Below are positions 17,966-27,187 of a stretch of 64,000 nt of DNA, piece after piece. Made by a program: the position numbers and the translations under genes. The notes beneath the pieces were generated by a model. That model was not told the DNA's origin and searched no databases. It saw only the letters and a list, made by a program, of their open reading frames with translations. The DNA is taken from positions 1-64,000 of the forward strand of contig MGRJ01000006.1 in the NCBI GenBank assembly GCA_001798135.1, read 5' to 3'. Numbering within the stretch: the stretch's first letter is position 1; the number at the start of each line of letters is the position of its first letter. Source of the stretch: Deltaproteobacteria bacterium RIFCSPHIGHO2_02_FULL_40_28 (GTDB lineage Bacteria; UBA10199; 2-12-FULL-40-28).

Positions 17966-20900
17966 GTGAAAAAAACTTTTTTCATAACTATTGTGCTCTT
18001 TGTTTTGGGAATTCTTGTATCTTCTGGGGCCTTTGCTGTTGAAGTTAAAAAAAGAGGTTCAAAAAAATTAACTGCTTCAGTCAAAGAAACTAATCTCGTA
18101 GAGGCAACTCAAACTTCCAAACCTGTAGCAGAACCAATAGAAGCACCAACAACTAATCCTGCTTATGATCAATGGCTTAAAACATATGAGACACAAGGGA
18201 CTGAAGTTATTAATGCACTTCCTGCCACTCAAGGGACCGAATTACCAGGTATGAACATATTTTGGGATACAAAAGATACAACAAACACAACAAGTCCTAC
18301 TACAAAACCCAGAGATAACTCAATTCCAGTAGAGGAAAACACAAAACTTACAACACCTGACATAACAGAAACAAGGACTCCAGCTATTGCACCAGAACAA
18401 ACTACACAACAAACTACAGAAAACCAAACTGCCTGTGTACCACAAACAGAAGTGTGTGATGGCAAAGATAACAACTGCGATAATCAAATTGATGAAGGTG
18501 TAAAAAATGCCTGTGGTACTTGTGGTACCGTTCCTGATGAAACCTGCGATGGTGTTGATAACGATTGTGATGGAACCATTGATGAGGATGTAAAAAATGC
18601 CTGCGGTACTTGTGGAGCTGTTCCAACAGAAACTTGCAATGCTCTAGATGATGATTGTGATGGAGCCATTGACGATGGAATTACGTGTAATCCAACACAA
18701 ACCACAACAGCCGAATGCACTCCTGGAACACAAGAAGCCTGCTCTGCAACCAATTGCACTGTAGGAGTTGATCCGGGCTGTACAACAGATAATCAAATAT
18801 CAAACGATGGCCAAGGAGAATGTGGTACAGGCGCACGCAAATGCGGCTATGATGGTCATTGGGGTTGGTGTGCGTTCCTCAAACCAGAAACTGAAATTTG
18901 TGGCGATGGGAAAGATAATGACTGCAATGGAACAATAGATGATGGGGCTGGGTGCACACCAGCTACTACAGATCAAGCAAGAGGTTATTGCGGTGATGGA
19001 GTTGTTGATACCTATGAACAATGCGATTTAACAGCGGGAGTAACAACCGGATTTTATTGCGATGGGGGTTGCAAATTAAAAGAAGATTTCACATGTCCAG
19101 ATGGGGCTGCCAGTTCCACTCCCACAGAGGTTTTATGCGTAGCTAACGAAACTGCCACTTCTGCTGCTGGTGAACACAGCGCCATTTGCTTTACCAAAGA
19201 TAAAGCACCTGTCATTTATTTTGACAGCTTTATAGGTGGATCGGGACATGCTGTGCAAAATAATGGTGATCTTTTATTCTCTGATGACTCAAATAATATT
19301 TATGAAATCAATAAACAAACTCTGGAATTAAAAACCATTGCTCCCAATTCAACCACACCCGATTATCAATTTGGAAATCCCAATGGTTTGGCAGTAGCCG
19401 ACAATTCGACTCTCTTCATTGCAGAAGCCAGTGGGGGAAGAATTTCAAAAATGGATACCACAGGGGCTCTTGAAGCCATTTCAACAGATTATGCAACTCC
19501 CCAAGGCGTTGCAACCGATACAAACGACAAAATTTATGTCACTGATTATTCTGGAAATATTTATACCTTGGAAAAAGCAATAGATGGTTCCGGTCAAACC
19601 ATCTACAACAAAACTGTCTTTTTAGATCTTAATACCTACCTTACCAATGCTAAAATGACAGGTTATGCCAATAACGAAGCCAGCTTGCGAGTTTATAATA
19701 ACAAACTGATTGTTCCAGATTACCAAGGTGGCAGGTTGTTTGCCATTGACATTGCTAGCAAACAAGTAAAACTTTTAGCTGAAGGAATAAGCTCAGCAAG
19801 AGGAGTTACTTACCATACTGGCTCTCTTTTTGTAAGCGATTTCAACGGAGGTAAAGTTTATAAAATTGATCTGAATAAAAAAACAACAGAACTTTTCTTA
19901 GACGCAAGCACAGGCCTCCATGGACCCTTTGGAATGGAATGGGCCAGATTGTGTTTAGCAAAACCAACCATCACTCCCCCCACTGAATGCACACCCACTA
20001 CTGAAGTTTGTGATGGTACAGATAACAATTGTGATGGCCAAATTGATGAAGGAGTTAAAAATTCTTGTGGGACCTGCGGGGATGCACCAACCGAAATTTG
20101 CAATGGTGTAGATGATGATTGCGACGGCACTACTGACGAAGATATTACACCACAAACTTGCTATACTGGTGATGCCGATACAAAACATGTGGGAGTATGC
20201 ACAGATGGCACATCAGCTTGTGTTAACGGACAATGGTCAACAGAATGTAGGGATGAAGTTCTCCCTGATAATACCGATCAATGTGGTGATACAGCTGACA
20301 ATAATTGCAATGGAAGTATTGATGAAAATTGCGAATGTAATCCAGGCGAGTCTCGCTCTGTTGGAGCCACAGCAAGAGTTTGCAGACAAACTTGCAGCTC
20401 GGATGGAAAATGGAATGAAAAATATGATTATGTGAGCGGTGATGGGACAGAAACCTGCGATGGAATTGATAACGATTGCGATGGCAATATTGATGAAGAT
20501 TTAGTGCAAGCCTGTGGAAATGAATGTGGTCAATCAAGTCAAACCTGCACCAATGGAAATTGGAGCGAATGTTCGGTCACACAACCTACAACAGAAACCT
20601 GCGATGGTGTTGATAACGATTGTGATGGGAGTATCGACGAAGATATTTCAGTTGCTTGCGAAAACTCCTGCGCCCAGCCAGGTATTCAAACGTGTGCCAA
20701 TGGCACCCTTACAGCTTGTAGTGCTACCGAAGATTTATGCACTCCACCACCAGCAGCAGTACCTGCTGAACAAACAGAAGGATCTGTTGAAACAGGTGGA
20801 GAAGGAGAAATTCAAGCTAGTTGTGCTAATGTAGGCCTTGCCATGTCAGATATTCCAGCATTAGGAGTAGCTGAAGCACAAAATTTTGAGGCCGGAGATG

Positions 20901-21169
20901 AGGTCATTGTAGAAACTGCAACTGGAGTCAGTGTTACTTTAGAACCTGTGATGGCAAATGGAAATTACACAGGCACATTTATGGTGGAATGTTTGGGAGA
21001 AAGTGAAACAACACTTGAAATGTTGGGAGTGGGTTGCAACCTTACTTCTAAACAAAACAATCATTCTCAAAATATTGTTTGGCTTATCCTCTTAGGTCTT
21101 ATCCCTGCTTTCGTATTACGCCTTAGATTTCCCCTTACAAAAAAGGTCTTACGTTTACATCTCTATTAA
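17966..21169 (+). CDS. MopE-type repeat surface protein with central beta-propeller
   Basis: A 1067-residue secreted protein starting at GTG, with an N-terminal signal peptide ending near SSGAFA. Nine Asp/Cys-rich repeats of the putative metal-binding MopE type (for example CDGVDNDCDGTIDED) are arranged as four before and five after a central region. That region (about residues 410-670) has YWTN/NHL-like propeller motifs such as NGLAVADNSTLFIAEASGG. The C-terminus has GVGCNL, a hydrophobic helix (IVWLILLGLIPAFVL) and Arg/Lys residues, a three-part tail resembling the MYXO-CTERM sorting signal. The repeats bind metal in MopE of Methylococcus; here the function is unknown. Its last 4 bp overlap folB. 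Confidence 0.85.
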   Translation: MKKTFFITIVLFVLGILVSSGAFAVEVKKRGSKKLTASVKETNLVEATQTSKPVAEPIEAPTTNPAYDQWLKTYETQGTEVINALPATQGTELPGMNIFWDTKDTTNTTSPTTKPRDNSIPVEENTKLTTPDITETRTPAIAPEQTTQQTTENQTACVPQTEVCDGKDNNCDNQIDEGVKNACGTCGTVPDETCDGVDNDCDGTIDEDVKNACGTCGAVPTETCNALDDDCDGAIDDGITCNPTQTTTAECTPGTQEACSATNCTVGVDPGCTTDNQISNDGQGECGTGARKCGYDGHWGWCAFLKPETEICGDGKDNDCNGTIDDGAGCTPATTDQARGYCGDGVVDTYEQCDLTAGVTTGFYCDGGCKLKEDFTCPDGAASSTPTEVLCVANETATSAAGEHSAICFTKDKAPVIYFDSFIGGSGHAVQNNGDLLFSDDSNNIYEINKQTLELKTIAPNSTTPDYQFGNPNGLAVADNSTLFIAEASGGRISKMDTTGALEAISTDYATPQGVATDTNDKIYVTDYSGNIYTLEKAIDGSGQTIYNKTVFLDLNTYLTNAKMTGYANNEASLRVYNNKLIVPDYQGGRLFAIDIASKQVKLLAEGISSARGVTYHTGSLFVSDFNGGKVYKIDLNKKTTELFLDASTGLHGPFGMEWARLCLAKPTITPPTECTPTTEVCDGTDNNCDGQIDEGVKNSCGTCGDAPTEICNGVDDDCDGTTDEDITPQTCYTGDADTKHVGVCTDGTSACVNGQWSTECRDEVLPDNTDQCGDTADNNCNGSIDENCECNPGESRSVGATARVCRQTCSSDGKWNEKYDYVSGDGTETCDGIDNDCDGNIDEDLVQACGNECGQSSQTCTNGNWSECSVTQPTTETCDGVDNDCDGSIDEDISVACENSCAQPGIQTCANGTLTACSATEDLCTPPPAAVPAEQTEGSVETGGEGEIQASCANVGLAMSDIPALGVAEAQNFEAGDEVIVETATGVSVTLEPVMANGNYTGTFMVECLGESETTLEMLGVGCNLTSKQNNHSQNIVWLILLGLIPAFVLRLRFPLTKKVLRLHLY

Positions 21170-21531
21170 CGCTTAGTGTGCCGTTTTTTTCGATGAATGG
21201 AAACCGATATTTTCTTAGCATGGCGAATAGCCAGAGGCTTATCCACCATCACTTTAATTTCTTGAATAGGAAAAGATTGAAGAAGAGTGTCCGCCACGGC
21301 ATGGGCAATACTTTCAATGAGATGATAATGCTTGAGAGATAAAACCCCACGAATAATAGAATCTACCGCATCGTAATCGATGGTATCTTTTAAATGATCA
21401 GACTTGGCTGCTTTTTTTGCATCGATAGGGATTTCAATTTCAATTAAAAGCTTTTGTTTAATATTTTTTTCCCACTGATAAAAACCAAGAGTTTCATCGT
21501 ACTCAAAACGTAAATGAAGATAATCACGCAT
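21166..21531 (-). CDS. folB: Dihydroneopterin aldolase
   Basis: A 121-residue folate-pathway enzyme that converts dihydroneopterin to 6-hydroxymethyl-dihydropterin and glycolaldehyde. The order is family-typical: GFYQWEKN near the start (usually G.ypwEr), the conserved Tyr in IDYDAV, LIESIAHAVADTLL around residue 75 with the substrate-binding Glu, and the C-terminal VDKP (Lys). The length fits. It is divergent from folE with 38 bp between, forming a small pterin cluster, and its stop overlaps the preceding surface-protein gene by 4 bp. Confidence 0.85.
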   Translation of the reverse strand: MRDYLHLRFEYDETLGFYQWEKNIKQKLLIEIEIPIDAKKAAKSDHLKDTIDYDAVDSIIRGVLSLKHYHLIESIAHAVADTLLQSFPIQEIKVMVDKPLAIRHAKKISVSIHRKKRHTKR

Positions 21532-21569
21532 GATTGACAGTGCCTACCAAATTGATTAGGACGTAAGCA

Positions 21570-22208
21570 ATGACATACAGCTCCCAGAAAAAAATAATGG
21601 ATAACACCCTTGTCTTGCAAGGAAATCGCTCACTGGTACTCGATCCCAAAGAAAAAGAAAAAACAGCAAAACTTATTAGACAACTTATTGAAAATATTGG
21701 TGAAAATCCAAATCGTGAGGGTCTCCTAAAAACTCCAGAACGTGTGGTGGAATCTCTTCGTTTTTTAACCAGGGGATATTCAGAAAATCCCGATGAAGTC
21801 ATTAACGATGCTGTTTTTCATGAACGCCATGATGAAATGATTGTGGTGAAAGATATTGTTCTCTACAGTCTTTGCGAGCATCACATGCTTCCCTTTATTG
21901 GTAGGGCCCACGTGGCCTATCTCCCCAAGGATAAAATTATTGGTCTTTCCAAAATTGCCCGTTTGGTTGATATTTTTGCCAGAAGGCTTCAGGTACAAGA
22001 AAGACTTACTCAGGAAATTGCGGATACTCTTCACAAAGCTCTTAACCCGTTAGGAGTTGGTGTGATTGTAGAAGCCGAGCATCTTTGCATGCAAATGCGA
22101 GGAGTTCAAAAAAGAGGTTCGGTGATGATTACTTCGGCCATGTTAGGAGCGTTTCGTGATCGCCCTGCCACACGCGAAGAATTTATGTCATTTGTAAGAC
22201 ATAACTAA
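21570..22208 (+). CDS. folE: GTP cyclohydrolase I
   Basis: A 212-residue zinc enzyme that opens GTP to form dihydroneopterin triphosphate, the precursor for folate and queuosine. Zinc ligands are seen in LCEHHMLPF (Cys and His, about residue 102) and EHLCMQMRG (Cys about 173). The GLSKIARLVDIFARRLQVQERLT signature is intact. AGGA lies 8 bases before the ATG; a second ATG at 21597 is possible. It sits beside folB and queD, which use its product. Confidence 0.97.
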   Translation: MTYSSQKKIMDNTLVLQGNRSLVLDPKEKEKTAKLIRQLIENIGENPNREGLLKTPERVVESLRFLTRGYSENPDEVINDAVFHERHDEMIVVKDIVLYSLCEHHMLPFIGRAHVAYLPKDKIIGLSKIARLVDIFARRLQVQERLTQEIADTLHKALNPLGVGVIVEAEHLCMQMRGVQKRGSVMITSAMLGAFRDRPATREEFMSFVRHN

Positions 22209-22217
22209 TTAAGGAAA

Positions 22218-22311
22218 GCGGGTCCTGCCACCAGGAGGTTTCCCGCTGGTGCTCGCCCTCAATGAATTCGGGCTGCGCGCCATCGGAAGCCCTCCTCCTG
22301 GTGTCACCCGC
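22218..22311. repeat. Inverted-repeat element F
   Basis: Outer arms GCGGGT..CCACCAGGAGG and CCTCCTGGTG..ACCCGC pair over about 16 bp. The inside has GCTCGCCC/GGGCTGCGC. Its architecture is like the C elements, but the core differs. It lies between folE and queD, ending 11 bp before the queD start, so it will shape translation of queD. Confidence 0.7.
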
Positions 22312-22321
22312 AATGCTAATA

Positions 22322-22735
22322 ATGAAAATCCATCACATACAACTTAGCGCTTCCTACGATATTTACGCCTCGCATATTTTAAAAAATCCAAAATGGAATG
22401 CTCAAAAAAATAAAAAAGTTTTTGGTCATTGCGCCCGTCTTCATGGCCACCAATACCGTGCTATCGTAACAGTAGCTGGAAAAATAAATTCTGAATCGGG
22501 AATGTTGATTAATGGTTACGATTTAGATGCTCTTGTTAAAAAACATATTCTAGAATACCTTGATCATCATCATTTAAACGAGGCTGATCCTTTTTTTAAA
22601 ACTCATCTCCCAACAGCAGAATGGATTGCTGTTTTTATTTTTAAAAAATTAAAAAACAAACTGCCAAAAAATTGCAAACTCACAAAAGTTCGTGTTTACG
22701 AAACCCCCAATCTTTATGTCGACTATCCCAACTAA
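22322..22735 (+). CDS. queD: 6-carboxy-5,6,7,8-tetrahydropterin synthase (QueD/PTPS family)
   Basis: A 137-residue enzyme of queuosine precursor synthesis that acts on the FolE product. The catalytic Cys and zinc His residues are in HCARLHGHQYR. LDHHHLNE gives the catalytic His, and PTAEWIAVFIF and VRVYET complete the fold. The start at 22322 (or 22313) is chosen because upstream in-frame codons fall in the repeat element F and have no homology to the family. It overlaps the NUDIX start by 20 bp. Confidence 0.88.
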   Translation: MKIHHIQLSASYDIYASHILKNPKWNAQKNKKVFGHCARLHGHQYRAIVTVAGKINSESGMLINGYDLDALVKKHILEYLDHHHLNEADPFFKTHLPTAEWIAVFIFKKLKNKLPKNCKLTKVRVYETPNLYVDYPN

Positions 22736-23171
22736 TCACTCCAAAAATCAACATCCCATTGCTACAGTTGGGGCTCTTATTTTTAGAGGCAAAAAAATCC
22801 TTCTCGTTAAAACACATAAATGGAAAAACACTTGGGGAATTCCAGGTGGAAAAATTAAATATGGCGAAGAAGCCAGCAAGGCCTTAAAAAGAGAAATTAA
22901 AGAAGAAACCGGTTTACAAATAAAAAATATTAAGTTTGTTTTGGTTCAGGATTGCATTCACTCTCAAGAATTTTACAAACCAAGCATGCATTTTTTACTG
23001 CTTAATTACACTGCCACCACAACCAAAACTAAAATAATTTTAAATGACGAAGCCGAAAAATATGTTTGGATTGAAATAAAAAAAGCTTCGAAACTTAAGT
23101 TAAACAAACCAACACGGTATTTGATTAAGAAATTAACATATGATCAGCTAAGCGAAGCGATAAGCCCATGA
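22716..23171 (+). CDS. NUDIX hydrolase
   Basis: A 151-residue NUDIX protein. The NUDIX box GGKIKYGEEASKALKREIKE followed by ETGL is complete (G.5.E.7.REU.E-E.GU), so it should hydrolyse a nucleoside-diphosphate-linked substrate with Mg2+. It begins with an IATVGALIFRGKKILLVKTH beta strand pair typical of the MutT group. Translation likely couples to queD, whose end it overlaps; in that setting a dihydroneopterin triphosphate or nucleotide substrate is possible but not shown. Its 3' end overlaps the convergent GMC gene by about 47 bp. Confidence 0.9.
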   Translation: MSTIPTNHSKNQHPIATVGALIFRGKKILLVKTHKWKNTWGIPGGKIKYGEEASKALKREIKEETGLQIKNIKFVLVQDCIHSQEFYKPSMHFLLLNYTATTTKTKIILNDEAEKYVWIEIKKASKLKLNKPTRYLIKKLTYDQLSEAISP

Positions 23172-24915
23172 TTGTAATTTGAGGATTAACCCTGGGGGAT
23201 AGAGGTAACACTGAGGCATCACATAGATAAACATGGTTTGTGCCCATCAATTTTAAATTAGTATCTACCACCCGCCCCATGCCTGCCGTCCCTTGGGGAT
23301 GAAAACCACTCGTCATCACCTGAGTTGTTTTGACCACTCTCGGATCAAACCCTTGCAACTGTTCTAAAGAATCAAACTCGTTGATTATGCCAGCAAGGGG
23401 AAGGAGAACTTTTTTGGCCCCAGCATGAAAAAAGGCCTCTCCAATCAATTTAACAACACATACGATATCGTGGACATCCTCCTTCATCAGTGGATGGCGA
23501 ATCAATGGCCAGTCATGTAAAAAGGAAACTTTTCCACTAGCCCTTTCAGCTAACAAGAAAGCAAAGGAAGCTACATAATCATACCGTTCCATCCAAAAAC
23601 GATGACGCGCTCCAACAGCCTGAATTAAAGGAGCAGCTGCTGATGGAGGCGTAAAAATCCCCTCAAAAACAACTCGGGGAAGTTCTGGAGCCCGGTATCC
23701 CAAACTTTGCGGTATCCCATGGCCACCATAAACAGGTTCATCAAAAAGTGCAAAAACCTTGCTTGCTGGATGGGTTTTAAAACAATCTCCCGCTCTCCTC
23801 CAATATTTTCCTAAATGATTAGTACGTAACAGCTTAGGACTTTCAAAGGCTCCCCCTGCAATCACTAGCTTCTTGGCCTTCAAAAAGAAGGGACTCCCGG
23901 ATGCGAGGCCACAAACCGTTACACCGTCTTTATTTTCTGTAACCTTCGTTACATAGCTGCGCGCCAAAATTTGAGCCCCTGCAGAAATCGCCAAAGGCAA
24001 AAAACTCCGATCCGTCCCATTTTTCGATCCTGTGGGACAAACAAAACAACATCGTCCCGATCCTTCACAGCCCGGCGCATTACGAGCAAGAACATAGGCC
24101 CCCTTCCTACCCATCCGTTCCAACCCCTTCTCAAACAGATAGGCTGAATTTCCTAAAAGAGACCGATCAGGAATATAAACACCCAAAATTTTTTCCACTT
24201 CCTCAAAGTAGGGATCCAATTCCCCGCTTGTTGCAAAACAAGTATTTAACAGTTGATCCCATTCTTGAAGGGCAAGACTTGTTGGGCGAAAACAGGTCCC
24301 CGAATTTACCGGGGTAGTTCCACCCACCGTAGATCCAGCAAGGGACAAAACAATCCCCTTGCTTGTTGAAATCGTACATCCCTGCTTATAAAAATAATGT
24401 TCGATGGTATAAGAGGTAGTTTGAGGTTCAACTAAATCTCCAGCTTCCACAACAACAACCCTGTAACCTTTTTGGGCCAAACGGCTGGCAACGGGGGCCC
24501 CGCCCGCACCCGAGCCAATCACAATTACATCCCATTCGTTTTGCCCAACGGTGTAAGTTAAACGACCCTGCAAGGGATGTGCTTTTTTTAAGGATGGTTT
24601 TTGATCACCCCACACCTGATCCCAGAGTGGCATCCGCACCAAAAGAAAAGAAAGGCGCACCCAGAAAATCCGATGATGATGAAGAAGGGATTGAAAACCC
24701 TCAAAATCAGAAGAAGAAAGACAGCTCGCCCTTGACAATTTTCCAAACAAGAAAAGTGGAAAAACCCACTCAACCAATGCAACAACCACAGGATACACCC
24801 ACCTAACCGGCCAAGGCAGCCTTTTGATCCTTAAAATAGCATTGTGCACCTTTTGAGGAATTTCATCTACCAAAACTCCATTCGTTTGAAACCAGCGGGC
24901 TAAAAATTTCTTCAT
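23125..24915 (-). CDS. GMC-family FAD oxidoreductase
   Basis: A 596-residue flavoprotein of the glucose-methanol-choline family. The FAD-binding VIVIGSGAGGAPVASRLA starts near residue 131, after an N-terminal extension with a hydrophobic stretch around 35-60. The motif GAFESPKLL and the C-terminal GFHPQGTAGMG..NLKLMGTNHVYLCD..NPQITIMGLS carry the catalytic His and a conserved Asn. A Cys-rich stretch (CEGSGRCCFVCPTGSKNGTD) is seen in sterol or long-chain alcohol oxidase relatives. Substrate is unknown. Its start overlaps the upstream membrane protein's stop by 4 bp, so the pair is an operon. Confidence 0.88.
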   Translation of the reverse strand: MKKFLARWFQTNGVLVDEIPQKVHNAILRIKRLPWPVRWVYPVVVALVEWVFPLFLFGKLSRASCLSSSDFEGFQSLLHHHRIFWVRLSFLLVRMPLWDQVWGDQKPSLKKAHPLQGRLTYTVGQNEWDVIVIGSGAGGAPVASRLAQKGYRVVVVEAGDLVEPQTTSYTIEHYFYKQGCTISTSKGIVLSLAGSTVGGTTPVNSGTCFRPTSLALQEWDQLLNTCFATSGELDPYFEEVEKILGVYIPDRSLLGNSAYLFEKGLERMGRKGAYVLARNAPGCEGSGRCCFVCPTGSKNGTDRSFLPLAISAGAQILARSYVTKVTENKDGVTVCGLASGSPFFLKAKKLVIAGGAFESPKLLRTNHLGKYWRRAGDCFKTHPASKVFALFDEPVYGGHGIPQSLGYRAPELPRVVFEGIFTPPSAAAPLIQAVGARHRFWMERYDYVASFAFLLAERASGKVSFLHDWPLIRHPLMKEDVHDIVCVVKLIGEAFFHAGAKKVLLPLAGIINEFDSLEQLQGFDPRVVKTTQVMTSGFHPQGTAGMGRVVDTNLKLMGTNHVYLCDASVLPLSPRVNPQITIMGLSLRLADHMLIS

Positions 24916-26243
24916 GTGGATGGGGTAACCCTTTCAAGCATGGCAGTTCTTACAGCCTTGCTATGATATTCTTTTTTTGTTTTTTGATCGTGGATGTGGA
25001 GTTCCAGCGTAGCTACCCCTGAATTACGACAGGTTAATTTTGAGCCATCAGGATCCTCATAGGAAAGGGTTGCCACCATGTTATCAGAGCCAAAAATGGC
25101 TTGACCCTCAATCACAAAACGCCTGGATTTGATTTGAAAACTCCAACCTCCGGGGATTTCTTGTTGGGTTATTTTTTGAAAAAGATTAAGAGAATGAAAT
25201 TCGTAAAATCTTTCTTCTATCTTCAACACAAACCAAGAGATTGGGCCACGCACTTTTCCTAAAAATGGTGTTCTCACAGCCAAGCCCTCAAAAGCCAACG
25301 AAGAATCTTCAAACTGATTGGCATGCACCCAAAACCAATCATGGGCATGGCCTTTGCCTGAAAAATGCCCCCACATTCCCTTTGCATCATTTACTGAAAA
25401 AGATGTGTCATCTCTCTGGATGATCCCTGACACACGTCCATCAACAGCTGCACTCCAATAAACAGAACGAGCTAAACCCAAGAGCCTCAAAGACAAAGGA
25501 ACTGGTGAAAAAAAATGTTCTGAAATTTTACTTTGGAGATCCCAATGGGCCTTTATGGTGGTCCCCAAAAACCTCCCATGGGCTAAAATTGGAAAGCCCC
25601 ATTGTTTGAGAAGATTTTCATCCAAGCAAGCTGCTGGTAAAATTCTTTTATCGCTCTCAATGATGTTATTTTTCGGATCAAAGTGCACAGACCAGAAGGC
25701 CACTTCATTGGTGATCCCCTGCCTTAAGGTGTGTCGAAACCAAAAAACAGAACCAGATTCTAACAAAACTCGCCCAAAATAAACTTCATAAAACGGCTTT
25801 TGTCCTCGAAAAACCAACTTGAGAGGATGGGGAGCTAGAAGTGCAAAACGAAAATTTCTCCTTGCTGCAACCAAAGTTAAGGCCACAAAACCATCAGCAA
25901 AGGCGCACAAAAGCCATAGAGGGCCATACCATACAGCAAAATAAAAAAAGCCCAAGGTACTGGTTAACTTCGCCAAAATCAAAACAACATAGACCCCCCT
26001 CTCTTCTGGATAACGGGCACTCAGGAAGGCACAGGCTGATACCGCTGCCATCAAAGATAGAGCCAGAACATACCAAAGATTTGTAGCAGGCCCTTGGATC
26101 ACAATCGGCACGCCTAAAAAGTAGGAAATCTTCACCAACCACAGGGAAACATGATTGGGAGCCACAACAAAGGTCAAGCCCACCACAACAAAAACCCATC
26201 CCCAAAAACGGCTTAAAACCGGATAGAACGATTTTTGCATCAT
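24912..26243 (-). CDS. Membrane protein with lipocalin-like (CrtC/tocopherol cyclase-like) domain
   Basis: A 443-residue protein. Residues 1 to about 125 hold four hydrophobic segments, beginning FWGWVFVVVGLTFVVAPN. The remaining 300 residues are beta-rich, with Trp/His motifs such as GKGHAHDWFWVHANQF, which resemble the AttH/CrtC/tocopherol-cyclase superfamily that binds isoprenoid or sterol-like lipids. That assignment is by eye and tentative. It is translationally coupled to the GMC oxidoreductase, suggesting a two-gene lipid-modifying unit. It is divergent from metF. Confidence 0.6.
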   Translation of the reverse strand: MMQKSFYPVLSRFWGWVFVVVGLTFVVAPNHVSLWLVKISYFLGVPIVIQGPATNLWYVLALSLMAAVSACAFLSARYPEERGVYVVLILAKLTSTLGFFYFAVWYGPLWLLCAFADGFVALTLVAARRNFRFALLAPHPLKLVFRGQKPFYEVYFGRVLLESGSVFWFRHTLRQGITNEVAFWSVHFDPKNNIIESDKRILPAACLDENLLKQWGFPILAHGRFLGTTIKAHWDLQSKISEHFFSPVPLSLRLLGLARSVYWSAAVDGRVSGIIQRDDTSFSVNDAKGMWGHFSGKGHAHDWFWVHANQFEDSSLAFEGLAVRTPFLGKVRGPISWFVLKIEERFYEFHSLNLFQKITQQEIPGGWSFQIKSRRFVIEGQAIFGSDNMVATLSYEDPDGSKLTCRNSGVATLELHIHDQKTKKEYHSKAVRTAMLERVTPST

Positions 26244-26321
26244 GTAAAAAGTCTAGCGTGTCTCCCATTATCACTCAAGAAAAATTGACAAGAGCCATCT
26301 TCCATATTACCTCTAACACCC

Positions 26322-27179
26322 ATGAATTTTAAGGATTTCTATCAAGATCAAAAAGTCAAATTTTCATTTGAGGTCTTTCCACCAAAAACTGAAGAAGGTG
26401 TTCGATCTCTTTTTTCCGAACTCAATCAAATTCAAAATCTAAACCCAGCCTTTATCTCGGTAACCTATGGAGCCATGGGCTCTACCAGGGATTTAACCAG
26501 AGATTTAGCCATTAAAATTAAAAAAGAGTTGGGTTTAACCACTGCTTTTCATTTTACTTGTGTTGGCAGCACACGCAAATCCATCAAAGAGTACGTAGAG
26601 CACTTGAAAAAAGAAGGACTCAATTTAGTGGTAGCCTTAAGGGGAGATGCTCCTCAAAAAACTAACAAGTTTACTCCTCCCCTGCATGGTTTTTCTTATG
26701 CCAATGAATTGGTAGATTATTTAAAACAGATCAATGGCTTTAGCATTGCAGTAGCGGGTTATCCTGAAGGACATATTGAAGCTCCCAATAAAAATGTAGA
26801 TCTTGAAAATTTAAAACGCAAGGTGGATGCAGGTGCAGATAGTGTGATCACTCAACTTTTTTTTGATAACAAAGATTATTTTGATTTTGTAAATCGAGCC
26901 CGAAAAATAGGAATTTCTATTCCCATCATTCCTGGAATTTTGCCAATTCTTAATGTCAAACAGGTAGAACGCTTGGCAGGCTTGTGTGGCGCCAAAATCC
27001 AGGCAAACCTTCATCAAAAACTTCTTCAATGTGGCGAAGATATTTTAGCCATGCGTGAAATTGGTATTGAACATGCCACCACTCAGTGCCAAGAGCTTAT
27101 CAAAAAAGGTGCTCCTGGCATTCACTTCTACATGCTTAACAAAGCTCATAGCGTAGAAAAAATACTAGCTAACTTGTAG
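26322..27179 (+). CDS. metF: Methylenetetrahydrofolate reductase
   Basis: A 285-residue FAD-dependent TIM-barrel enzyme that reduces 5,10-methylene-THF to 5-methyl-THF for methionine synthesis. The start FSFEVFPPKTEEG gives the catalytic Glu. Later YGAMGSTRDLT, LVALRGDAP, AGYPEGH and ADSVITQLFFDN are all family signatures. The length is that of bacterial MetF without the regulatory domain. No clear Shine-Dalgarno precedes the ATG. A mmuM-like methyltransferase lies at 49.0 kb. Confidence 0.95.
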   Translation: MNFKDFYQDQKVKFSFEVFPPKTEEGVRSLFSELNQIQNLNPAFISVTYGAMGSTRDLTRDLAIKIKKELGLTTAFHFTCVGSTRKSIKEYVEHLKKEGLNLVVALRGDAPQKTNKFTPPLHGFSYANELVDYLKQINGFSIAVAGYPEGHIEAPNKNVDLENLKRKVDAGADSVITQLFFDNKDYFDFVNRARKIGISIPIIPGILPILNVKQVERLAGLCGAKIQANLHQKLLQCGEDILAMREIGIEHATTQCQELIKKGAPGIHFYMLNKAHSVEKILANL

Positions 27180-27187
27180 CACCCCAT

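Noticed and set aside
18440-20660. Possible CRISPR-like or satellite DNA repeat
   Set aside because: The repeats are codon-phased MopE protein repeats with variable spacing, not DNA repeats with spacers.
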